From: Dipteronia dyeriana
Taxonomy: Eukaryota; Streptophyta; Magnoliopsida; Sapindales; Sapindaceae
Assembly (NCBI GenBank): GCA_032871835.1
Contig: CM065299.1
Coordinates: 48,682,706 to 48,746,705 of the forward strand
Length of the DNA: 64,000 bases
Direction of reading: 5' to 3'
The notes beneath the pieces are model-generated. The model searched no databases. It was not told where the DNA came from and was given only the letters and a program-made list of their open reading frames with translations. Both the position numbers and the translations under genes were made by a program. This document shows positions 22,820 to 33,817 of the stretch, piece by piece. Each line of letters starts with the position of its first letter. Position 1 is the first letter of the stretch.

Positions 22820-25241
22820 TGTAAGGAAAAAAAGGTTCAAAACACAACGGAAGCGTGAGAAAATTTATTAAAAATTAGAATTTGCTTATAAATAAAAAAT
22901 TTCCCTTTTAATAAACGAGAACCGTAACCCTAGATTAATTGACGTATATAAAAATATCGTACCTTTTTCTCGTGATGATTGAACAAGCGCTGAATTGATT
23001 CCGTAAGATCTTCCAATCCAATCACGAACGTGAATCACGTAGGAGTGTGGGCTTCCTTTCTTTAAATTGTATACCTGAGGATGGAGACAAACAAAATCTT
23101 TTCTTTGTTAGTTACAAATATCCTCCAAGAGAAAAATCCAAGAACGTCCGGTCACTTGTGAATTATCAATCTACTTGATTGAAGCTCGCGTGAACCCGAT
23201 TTGATTTTGTACACAAAACCCTTTTGATGTAAAGGATACTAGTATACTATCAAAAATAAAAACGTTCTTTTTTTCTCTTTTCTCCTAGGCCGAATTCCAC
23301 ACCCTATATCTTAGAATTGATTGAATTTTATCTAGAGTAAAATACTAAATTTTCTCTCTTGCCAAGCAAAATTCTCTCTTAGAAAACACTTAGGTTGACC
23401 GAAATTTTCACTCTAAAAATCATTAGGGGTGGCCGAAAATCACACATATGTATATATATATAGGATCATAAATCCTTTCCTAATAAGGGTTTACTTTGTT
23501 TGCAAGAATCCTTTCCTTATGTGGATTTATTTAGTAGTTAAGAATCCTTATCTGAAGGGAATTTTATCATTTTGTATATATACATGGGCTGGCTGAATTT
23601 CATAGGATATAGATTAGGATCACAAATCCTCTCTTAAGAAGGATTTGCTTGGTAGTTAAGAATCATTTCCTTAGGTAGATTTACTTGGTGGTTAAGAATC
23701 CTTTTCAAAAAGGAATTATATCCTTAACCAAGACTCCTAATCCAACTCAATAGTGCATTTGTAACGATATTAAAGACTTCCTAATTTGATTAGATAAATA
23801 ATTCCTTTTATGTATCTACTTATCAAATATAGTCGTTAGTATTAATTATACTACCAACAATAATATAATTTTAGGAGACCAACTCCTACTAGGAAAAAGA
23901 TTTTGACTTTTTATTAAATAAATAATTAATCAACAAATTAATTAATTTCCATTAAATTAAATAATAAAATAAAATTAAAATAATTAAGCAATTTTTAGTT
24001 AGCCTTGCCGCAAAACACATGTCTATGGGCCATATATCATTTTTCTTATTTTATTAAATCCATTGGACCTTAATAAAAAGTCCACATGTGAACTAGACCT
24101 ATTTTTATAAAAAGAAACAAGTTCACATGCCTTAATACAATTCTAGATGGACCCCTAAACTGGTCCGGTAGAATATATCAATTGATCCATGTAAGTTCGT
24201 GTGGATTGGGGATCTTGGCGGGCTATCTAAATTTAAGCTCCAATAGACACAACCCAATCACAATCAATAAATGATTCACGTAGGTTCGATCTAATTAATT
24301 TTAGTTCATTCCACTCAAGAACTAAAATTGAACTCATAAATAAAGATATAATAAGTTAATGTTACTTATTCATACCCTAGACAACCTTAGTGGAGAAAGT
24401 GTATCCTCATGAAGAATACTAGTAATCGCCAAGAGCTCATAGACCGTCTATAGCTCTCCAAGTTACCATATTTACTCATATGACCACATTTTGAACTTGG
24501 ATATTTTGACTTGTCCAGAAGCCATGTTTCAATAGACACTATTGAAATCTTAACGTTAAGATTTAATATCCAATACCTCAAAACATCCATATGATGATAT
24601 TCTACTCTCATTTAATAAATGGAGCCACAATATCCATATCTATAAATGAAGTCCTCTATCGATTAACAAATGAATACCACCAAACTATCGAGGATAGACT
24701 ATGCTATATAATTGTACTAATTGATAGCTCAAATGATAACATTTGCAACCATAAGTCCATCATTTATCTCAGGATTGAGATAGACTCTCCGATTGTCTTC
24801 AAATGAAAAACTTTTATCTATTGACGGTTCTAGATAAAATATTTCATTATGATCCTATTCAGTGCACCCAGTGGACTAGATTCTTTTGCCCAAAGACACC
24901 ACACTTTGATGATTTTAAACTCATCATAACACATTTGATCCCACTCAAATTCTAGCAAAAGAATCTACAACTTTGACAAGATAAAGGCGCCCAACCATTT
25001 ATCTTAAGTTGTGAATATTATTCAAGACTAACTAAAGAATTGTGTATACCTCATACATATCTAGATGTATGAACAATTCTTCTTTTCTCATAGTCTTTTG
25101 ACCTTATGATTATTTACTTTTGACAATTATAATAATTAAACTATAATGTTATAAGATTTGTTAAACTAGAAATCACTTTATTAATATGAAAAGATTGTCA
25201 AATACAATATTATACTCTTGTTATCGAGCATAATCCTAACA
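22820..25241 (-). mobile_element. copia-L LTR copy 7 (3' LTR of element B)
   Basis: On the plus strand it runs from TGTAAGGAAAA to CATAATCCTAACA, followed by the minus-strand PPT. Length is 2,422 bp, longer than copy 3 partly because of a tandem duplication of about 150 bases (23,460-23,720) also present in the partner LTR of B. Two overlapping divergent short frames (24,387-24,611 minus; 24,591-24,806 plus) are open here. Confidence 0.92.
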
Positions 25242-25255
25242 ATCTTCCACTTGCT

Positions 25256-28247
25256 CTATTGCAAATGTGTCATATCTATCATCCCCATGTTTTCTAGATG
25301 CCCATCAAAACTTTTTAATGGAAGAGCCTTTGTAAAGGTATCCGCTAGATTTTCTGCTGACGCGATCTTGGTAATTGTCACGTCACCCCTATGCATAATT
25401 TCACGTAAAAGGTGATACTTTCTTTCAATGTGTTTCCCTCTCTTATGACTTCTTGGTTCTCTCGAATTAGCCACTGCTCTACTGTTGTCACAATTGATAG
25501 TGATCTGCTTATTCGCATCAGGAACCACTTCCAAGTCAATCAAATATTGGTGAAGCCAGATAACCTCTCTAGCAGCCTCGCATGCGGCAACATACTCGGC
25601 TTCCATGGTGGAAACATCAATACAAGATTGCTTGATACTCCTACATATGACTGCCCCTCCTCCAATAGTAAACACAAATCCTGATATTGGTCTTCTGGAG
25701 TAAGAATTTGATTGAAAATCAGAATCTGTATACCCAACGGGAATTAAATCCCCTACTAAGTATACAAGCATATAATCTCTCATTCTTCTAAGATACTTGA
25801 AATTATGCTTGACTGTCGTCCAGTGATCAGGACTAGGCTTCGATTGAAACCTGCTAACTATGCCCATAGCAAAACAAATATCTGGTCTAGTACAGAGCAT
25901 TGCATACATGAGTCTTCCTATTACCGAAGCATATGGAATCCTACTCATGAATTGCTATTTATGCTCATTCTTTGGAACTTGTTCCTTAGAAAGTTTGATT
26001 CCATGTCTGAAAGGTAACATACCTTTCTTGGAATCTTGCATGGAAAACCTAGACAAGATTTTATCTATGTATAAAGCTTGGGATAATGCAATCGTTATAC
26101 TATTTCTATCCCTTATGACTTGGATACCATGAATATAACTTGCTTCTCCTAAGTCCTTCATATCAAATTGTTTTGCTAACCATTCTTTTATTGATGTCAA
26201 TGCACCTATATCGTTTCCGATGAGTAGTATATCATCAACATAAAGAACTAGGAAAACCAACTTATCGCCTTTAATCCTTTTGTATAAACAAGGTTCATCA
26301 AGGTTTTGAATAAATCCAAAACTTTGTATGGCTTGATCGAACCTTATGTTCCAGGATCTGGATGCTTCCTTCAATCCATTTATTGATCTTTGCAACTTGC
26401 ATACCCTTTCCTCTTGGGCCTTTTCATTGAATCCTTCTGGTTGCATCATATAGATGCTTTCATCAAGACTTCCATTAAGGAAAGCTATCTTGACGTCTAT
26501 TTGCCAAATATCTAGGTCTAGAAATGTCGCAATGGATAAGAGTATCCTAATGAATTTAAGCATATGAATCTATCGCAATGGATAAGAGTTTCTTCAAAAT
26601 TGATACCTTTCTTTTATGGATAACCTTTAGCTACCAATCTAGATTTAAAGGTTTCCACCTTTCCATCCATTCCTCTTTTCCTCTTGTATACCCACTTACA
26701 CCCGATGGGTTTTATCCCTTTAGGCAAGTCTACAAGAGACCAGACTTTGTTTTTGAACATAGATTCAATTTTGGATTGCATTGCCTTTTGCCAATGGTGA
26801 CAATCAACATCTTCAATTGCTTCCTTGTACGTATAGAGATCATCGTCAACCAGAAGATTCTCTACAGGTTCTCCTAGACCGATGTATCTCTCGGGTTATC
26901 TAATAACCCTCCCACTATGACGAGGTATGGTAGATTGTTGATCTTGTGTTGGTACAGAACTTACAATTGGGATTGGTTGCGAAACCTCTTATGGAATTGT
27001 ATCTCTTAAAAGCTCATTCGGGACAATTCTACTTTTAGGCACAAAATTATTCATATAGTCCTCTTCCAGAAATTTAGCATTTGTCAAAACATATACTTTA
27101 AGATCTGAAGGACTATAAAAATAATATCCTTTTATTCCTAAAAATATGCATGTTTCTGAACGGGACTCCATCTTTTCTGTCTTTCCTTTTAGCACGTGCT
27201 CATGACATCCAAATATCCTTTAGTGTTGTAAACTAGGCTTTCGCCCGGTCCACAACTCATGCGGTGTTTTAGGAACCGACTTAGATGGTACATCGTTTAG
27301 AATGTACATTCTAGTTTGTAAAGCATATCCCCAAAAAGAATTAAGGAGTGTTGAATAACTCAACAAAGACCTAACCATGTCCAAAAGAGTTCTATTTCTA
27401 CATTCTGCCACCCCATTTTGTTGAGGTGTGCATGGTGCAGAAAACTGAGAAACTATCCCATTATCAATAAGGTATTTCTGAAACTCACCAGATAGATATT
27501 CTGCACCACGTTCAGACCTCAAGATTTTTATGCGTTTCTCAAGATGATTTTCTACTTCAGCTTTAAATGCTTTAAACATATCAAAAGCATCCGACTTATG
27601 TCTCATGAGATACACATAGCCAAATCTCGAGTGATCGTCCATGAAAGTGATGAAGTACTCATGTCCACCTCTAGCTGAGTGCTCATAAGTCCACACACAT
27701 CAGTGTGTATCAATCCTAAACATTCGATGGCTCTTACACCTTTGGTCGTAAACGACCTTTTGGTCATTTTACCTTCCAAACAAGATTCACAAATTGGTAG
27801 ATCATCAACCTTTAAGTCACTTAGAGGTCCGTCACTTACCAATCTTTTAATCCTATTAAGGTTAATATGACCTAAGCTTAAATGTCGTAGGTAGGTTTCA
27901 TCTTTCGATAATTTTACTCTTTTATGATTAAGTTCTGTTGATTCCGTGTCTAACAAGTGAGAGATATTTCCATGCAAATAGAATAAACCGTTTTCCAATG
28001 TACCTTTGCAAATAATTTTGTCATTCTTACTAATAATTAAAGCTTTATTAAAAGTAACCGAATAACTAAATTTATTTAAGCAAGAGACAGAAATTAAATT
28101 CCTCTTGAATTGTGGTACATAATAAACGTTTATTAAAACTAAATGACTATAAGAATCTAAATTGATTCTAATATCTCCCACTACACTAGTAGACACCAAC
28201 GCTCCATTGCCTAAATGCAAGTTGAATTCATTCTTATTCAGTCTATT
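25256..28247 (-). pseudogene. pol of copia-L element B (best preserved copy, protease missing)
   Basis: Minus-strand pol of a Ty1-copia element. In order: pre-integrase (LHLGNGALVSTSVVGD near 28,215), zinc-finger HINLNRI...CESC, integrase, RT, and RNase H. The integrase core has the first Asp in HTDV and the Glu in [11 protein letters not shown] (near 27,410), but the second catalytic Asp appears as Glu in [11 protein letters not shown] (near 27,510). RT has ASRSWNIRF and the catalytic YVDDILLIGND near 26,245. RNase H has GYTDSDFQSNS, STMEAEYVAACEAA and NCDNSRAVANS. The end is DMTHLQ and TAG at 25,256-25,258. Long open stretches of 158-230 codons remain, with only a few stops and frameshifts, including a TAG near 25,952. 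No protease motif precedes the pre-integrase region. It is the youngest insertion of its nest. Confidence 0.9.
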
Positions 28248-28435
28248 CCTTTGACCCTTTTCACCACAAAGGAAACACTTCCCTTAGATCTTGGTTACTT
28301 TCTTGGTCTTCTTCTAAGAAGGCTCAAGTTGCTTTTTCTTTTGTTGTCGACCTTCTTCTGGTCTTTAACAGTAGCAACTTACCAAGCATATGAATCTATT
28401 GACCCTTGACTTTCACAAGGATTTTCTTGGTGCTT

Positions 28436-29004
28436 TGAACATCTTGCATCAGGCCTTATAAGGTGTATTCCTAATGTTCAAGGTGTAGTCCAACTTAAAC
28501 TGATCAAAGGAATCTGATAGTGAGTTGACGATCATGTCAATTTTCGTTTCACCATCTGTCTTAGCACCGTTCAGTTCAGCAATGTTGAGATATGCTATGA
28601 CTTTCATCATGTGATCTTTAACACCCTGTCCAGGTTTCACCCTTAGATTCATAAAAGCAGTCACTGCCTCTCTCTCTTAGTCATCCTGTACCTCATAGCA
28701 AACATCTTCTATAGAGAAATCATTATATCGACAACAGTCTCCATTCCTTCATGTAGTTGTTGCAACACGTCGGAGATGATAGCCATAATGTAACGTACAT
28801 TTAGGCATCTCATCTGAAGACTTCCACTACTGATACTCATCTCTTTGCTCTTGAGTTAGATTCATTAGTTTGGTGGTTTAGGAATAGACAGAACGATCTT
28901 ATGGTTTTTCAACTTACAACAACCCAATTTTTCTTTCTCCATGTGACATAATTATCATCAGTTAAAGTATTATCTTTTAGGAATTTGATTAGGGATGGGG
29001 TCAT
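28436..29004 (-). pseudogene. gag of copia-L element B (UBN2-type, frameshifted)
   Basis: The start MTPSLIKFL-like at 29,004 on minus corresponds to the gag starts at 9,038 and 40,579. A well-kept block (28,449-28,664) reads MNLRVKPGQGVKDHMMKVIA and FDQFKLDYTLN, typical of UBN2 copia gag. Stops and frameshifts lie between 28,665 and 28,900. Downstream, at about 28,270-28,290, half of a CCHC zinc knuckle is seen (GKCFLCGEKG), but the His and last Cys are absent: the frame passes directly into the pre-integrase region. So both the end of the knuckle and the aspartic protease are gone. Confidence 0.85.
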
Positions 29005-30374
29005 GATTTATTTATATTAACAAAAATTATATAAGTAAATAATCATGATAAAGCTTTTTCGAATATTTATCTTGAATTAAATAAAATAATTCAATCGTAA
29101 AAATTCAACGGTGATCCAACACCTATAAATGTCATGCCTCATTTGAAAGTACGCACCATTTACTAGTTGGACTAGGTCTCACCTAATTGTTAACATAACA
29201 ACAAACATTTTCAATTTTAGCATTGCAATTTTATTAACAAGAACTCTTGGGAGGATATTAATAAAATTACATTGAGTGTGTTACCAAGTTATCGACCTTC
29301 AATATAATCCCTCACGAATATCCCTCATTTGGGAGTAGATATCGTTTGGGCTAACTGTATAGTCTATCCTTGTAAAGCAGTGTCTTGCTAAATTCCATTC
29401 ATGAATACCTCTTGGGAGGTTATTCATGAAACATAAAGTTCAACTAAACTCGGAGGCCGTAGGTGTTCCAAATCACCTTCTCCCACTCAATTGTTTAAGG
29501 TGTGTGATCGAATTCCAAAGAATGATTTACCAAGTTATCTAGATGCCAATTTAGATACTTAAACCATTGAATGTATATTAATACCAAAAGAGATATATGA
29601 GTGGCACTCCTATTCTATAAGACATGTTATCAAACAATGACAAACATTGCAATATTTACAACAAATATAAATAGCTTCAATTTTTGTCCATCCTAGAAAA
29701 GCAAGTAAATTACATGTCTTGGAATACAAAAAAAAAACTCCTTTCTTGGTGAACAAGTCTTCACGCGACCTTCGTCGTCCGGACTCTCTTGGCTGCCTCC
29801 CATGGGAGTGCGCACTCTAGGCCCTTGCCCATGGGCGTGCGCATGCCACAAACCCATAAAGGGCTGCCATGCACAGCCCATGGCTTCCATAGGGCTGCCG
29901 TTCGCAGCCCATGCCACAACAAATGTGGCCACGTGCTCTTCGCACGCATGTTTGTTGCTACGGCTCGTACGGTCCCAAACAAGTTCCGGTTGGTCCCAAT
30001 TCTTCAAACCTTCGAGTCTTCGATACTTGAATGTATTGCAGAAGAATTTAAATAATAAAATACTGCAGTTTTTTTTATTATTATTACAACAACAAAACAA
30101 AAAATAAAATAAAAACTTAGTAACTACCAAGAAGGAAATTATGGCGATGATAAACCATCCTTCTTGTTACAATCCTAAAACAAAAATACATTGAAATTCT
30201 AGGACCAAAATTGAGCAATAACAATCCACATATAAAACGTATATATATTTATACATTCCAATGTAAATATATATGTGAATACCTAGAGTGTCATCTCTTT
30301 CTAAAACATGCATATAGACAATAAAAACAAAAAGATTCACGTACACATACATCAATTAATCAAGGTTACAACCT
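29005..30374 (-). other. Leader of element B with GC-rich structured island and a 145-codon open frame
   Basis: Untranslated region between PBS and gag on the minus strand. It contains a GC-rich island (about 29,770-29,990) within AT-rich sequence. A sense-strand open frame of 145 codons (30,130 to 29,693) crosses the island. Its middle part (FKYRRLEGLKNWDQPELVW) resembles an 84-codon frame in the element C leader (FKCRRFKDLKNRKQPKQVW, from 39,576). No domain is recognised. It could be a leader peptide or simply shared non-coding sequence. Confidence 0.6.
29861..29929 (-). other. Three tandem GC-rich hairpins in element B leader
   Basis: Perfect inverted arms at GGGCTG/CAGCCC (29,861-29,879), GGGCTGC/GCAGCCC (29,892-29,910) and GCCACA/TGTGGC (29,913-29,929). 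The last two correspond to hairpins in the leader after LTR copy 1 (4,331-4,368). Their position between PBS and gag is where retroelement packaging or dimerisation signals lie, but no function is demonstrated. Confidence 0.7.
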
Positions 30375-30389
30375 GGCACTGATACCAAT
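30375..30389 (-). other. Primer-binding site of element B
   Basis: The minus strand reads ATTGGTATCAGTGCC, directly next to the LTR end at 30,390; one mismatch to the usual tRNA-iMet PBS. Confidence 0.87.
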
Positions 30390-32656
30390 TGTAGGGAAAA
30401 AACCACGCGCAACAGAAGCGTGAGAAAATTTATAAAAAAATTAGGGTTTGTATATGAATAAAAATTTTCCCTTTTAATAAACGGGAACCTTAACCCTATA
30501 TTAATTGACGTATATAAAAGTATCGTACCTTTTTCTCGTGATGACTTAACAAGTACCGAATCTATTCCGTAAGATCTTCCAATCCAATCATGAACGTGAA
30601 TCACCTAGGAGTGTGAGCTCCCTTTCTTTAAATTGTATACCTGAAGATGGAGACAAACAAAATCTTTTCTTTGTTAGTTACAAATATCCTCGAAGAAAAA
30701 AATCCAAGAATGTCCGGTCACTTGTGAATTATCAATCTACTTGATTGAAATTCACGTGAATCCGATTAGATTTTGTACACAAAACAATTTTGATGCAAAG
30801 GATACTAGTATACTACTTTTAAAAACAAAAACATTCTCTTTTTCTCTTTTCTCCTTGACCGAATTCCACACCCTATATCTTAGAGTTGATTGAATTTTGT
30901 CTAAAGTAAAATACTAAGTTTTATCTCAAAATTCTCTCTTGCCAAGCAAAATTCTTAGGTTGGCCGAAATTTTCACTATAAAAATCATCAGGGCTAGCCG
31001 AAAATCACACACATATATATAGGATCATAAATCCTTTCCTAAGAAGGATTTACTTGGTTGGCTAGAATCCTTTCCTTAAGTGGATTTATTTGACAGTTAA
31101 GAATCCTTATCTAAAAGGAATTATATCCTTTTGTATATATACATGGGCTGGCCAAATTTCATAGGATATAGATTAGGATAACAAATCCTTTCCTAAGAAG
31201 GATTTACTTGGTTGTTAAAAATCCTTTCCTTAGGTAGATTTACTTGGTGGTTAAGAATCCTTTTCGAAAAGGAATTCTATCCTCAACCAAGACTCCTAAT
31301 CCAACTCAATAGTGTATTTGTAATCATATTAAAAACTTCATAATTTGATTAGATAAATAATTTCTTTTATTTATCTACTTGTCAAATATAGTCTTTAATA
31401 CTAATTATACTACCAACAATAGTATAATTTTAGGAGACCAACTCCTACTAGGAAAAAGATTTTGACTTTTAATTAATTAATCAATTAATCAACAAATTAA
31501 TTAATTTCTATTTAATTAAATAATAAAATAAAATTAATATAATTAAGCTATTTTTAGTTAGCCTTGCAGCCCAACATATGTATATGGGCCATATATTATT
31601 TTTCTTATTTTATTCAATCCATTGGATCTTAATAAAAAGTCCACATGTGAACTAGACCTATTCTTACAAAAAGAAACAAGTTCACATGCCTTAATACAAT
31701 TCTAGATGGACCCCTAAATTGGTCCAATAGAATATATCAAGTGATCCATGCAAGTTCGTGTGGATTGGGGATCTTAGCGGGCTATCTAAATTTAAGTTCC
31801 AATATACACAACCCAATCAAAATCAACAAATGATTCACTTAGGTCCGATCTATTTAATTTTAGTTCATTCCACTAAAGAACTAAAATTGAACTCTTAAAT
31901 AAACATAGAATAAGTTGATATTACTCATTCATACCCTAGACAACCTTATTGGAGAAAGTGTATCCTCGTGAAGAATACCAGTAATCGCCAAGAGCTCATA
32001 GACCGTCTATAGCTCTCCAAGTTACCTTATTTACTCATATGACCACATTTTGAACTTGGATATTTTGACTTGTCTAGAAGCCATGTTTCAAAAGACAACA
32101 TTGAAAACTTAACGTTAAGATTTAATATCCAATACCTCAAAACATCCATATGATGATATTCACTCTCATTTAATAAATGGAGCCATGATGTCCATAACTA
32201 TAAATGAAGTCCTTTATCAATTAACAAATGAATACCACAAAACTATCGAGGATAAACTATGCTATATAATCGAACTCATTGATAGCTCAAATGATAACAC
32301 TTGCAACCGTAAGTCCATCATTTATCTCAGGATTGAGATAAACTCTCTGATTGTCTTCAAATGAAAAACTTTTATCTATTGACGGTTCTAGATAAAGTAT
32401 TTCATTGTGATCCTATTCAATGCACCCAGTGCACTATATTCTTTTGCCCAAAGACTCCACACTTTGATGATTTTAGACTCATCATAACACATTTGATCCC
32501 ACTCAAATGCTAGCAAAAGAATCTACAACTTTGACAAGATAAAGGCGCCTAACATTTTATCTTAAGTTGTGAATATTATTCAAGACTAACTAAAGAATTG
32601 TGTCTACCTCATAAATATCTAGATGTATAAACAATTCTTCTTTTCTCAGTCTTTTG
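30390..32656 (-). mobile_element. copia-L LTR copy 8 (5' LTR of element B, outer end lost)
   Basis: Starts TGTAGGGAAAA next to the PBS and follows LTR copy 7 closely, including the about 150-base tandem duplication (31,025-31,280). The outer about 200 bases, which should end in CATAATCCTAACA, are missing: the match stops at TCAGTCTTTTGA. The divergent short frame is broken here by a 2-base deletion near 32,160. Confidence 0.88.
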
Positions 32657-32836
32657 AAAGGTGCCCAACCTTTTATCTTAAGTTGTGAATATTATAATAT
32701 TTTATTTAGAGCTTATTTGAGCCCTGCCTAGTGGTGCAAACCTATCATGACTCAAGACAAACAACCTAAGCACTACTCATGCACAATCAATGCCCAGTAA
32801 AAATAAAATGACTCAAATAGGCTCTAAATAAAATAT
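32657..32836. repeat. Rearranged junction: LTR micro-duplication plus 25-bp inverted repeat
   Basis: Bases 32,657-32,695 repeat, with differences, the LTR segment at 32,541-32,579. They are followed immediately by an inverted repeat: arms 32,697-32,721 and 32,812-32,836 (ATATTTTATTTAGAGC..., 24 of 25 matching) around a spacer of 90 bases. This marks the right-hand breakpoint of element B. Confidence 0.8.
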
Positions 32837-33800
32837 GATAATCAGTTTCAATAATGACATTTAAGCATAAACCAACATCAAGCATTTTTTCAACAACAAA
32901 CTTGAATGGAATGGGATATGATAACCCCCATACCGATTTTCACTATATGCTCAAATCCTATTCAAGTAAGTGTATATGTACTACCCCCAAACCAAACGGG
33001 GCTATATATGCACAATATGAACCTGTACACTCACATATGTACACAAGAGCCTTCGACTCATCCATCTCAAAAATGTATATATCAATAAATGCAAAGTCAA
33101 AAGATCCTCAATAAGCACCTAAAATATTCATCCCTATCTTAAGATAAATCAATCAAATCAATTAAAAAAAAATATCATCATCCAAATCTTCCTCCACACA
33201 CTCATTCCATCATTATTTAATGAAAGCTAGTAAAATTAAAAGGTAAAAGTAATGCAGAAATTTTAAAAGTGAGTTTAAGAAAATAAAACTGAAGTTGGGT
33301 GCCTCCCTGTAACTTCTTCTATTAAGGTAAGGCTCTCACCCTTTTTATGAGCGTTCTTGGCTTGCTTGTCTCTCTTGGACTTACAGGTTGTTGTTGTTTC
33401 CTACAAAGAGACAGAACTTCACATGAAGTACAAGCTACAAAAATCCGCTTCCTTAGGAAACTATGGAAAATCTGCACACTCATAAATAAACAAACTACTT
33501 AAACTTGGAACACCACTTCTTATTGAAAAGAAACAAACTACTCAAACTAGATAAACAAAACAAATCACACAATAAATTTTACTCCCAAACCAATTTCTTT
33601 CTCTTTTCTCCATATCAAGCACAATTTCACATATACAATTTCACATATAAAAGGAATAGAAATAATAGATTAAAGAAAGATAAATTAATTGTAAAAATTT
33701 AAAACAAAATAAGGCATCAAAATAAAATACACAAAACAATTTTCTTGATTATGTACTTGTGCTTGGGGTGTCATCAACTAAAGAAGGCATCACTAAGTTT
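32837..33800 (-). other. Element X interior, non-coding spacer
   Basis: No domain is seen on either strand; the open frames at 32,854-33,114 and 33,505-33,702 are short and unsupported. On the minus strand GGGAGGCACCCAACTTC near 33,295-33,311 resembles the GGGAGGCAACCCA motif common in spacers of Athila-like plant elements (from memory, weak). Confidence 0.4.
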
Positions 33801-33817
33801 GGAAATTGATTTTTTTT

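Noticed and set aside
29761..30107. GC-rich island as the exon of a host gene
   Set aside because: It recurs in other leaders of the same retrotransposon family (4,240-4,400; 6,290-6,420), so it belongs to the element; capture of a host fragment long ago remains possible but is unsupported.
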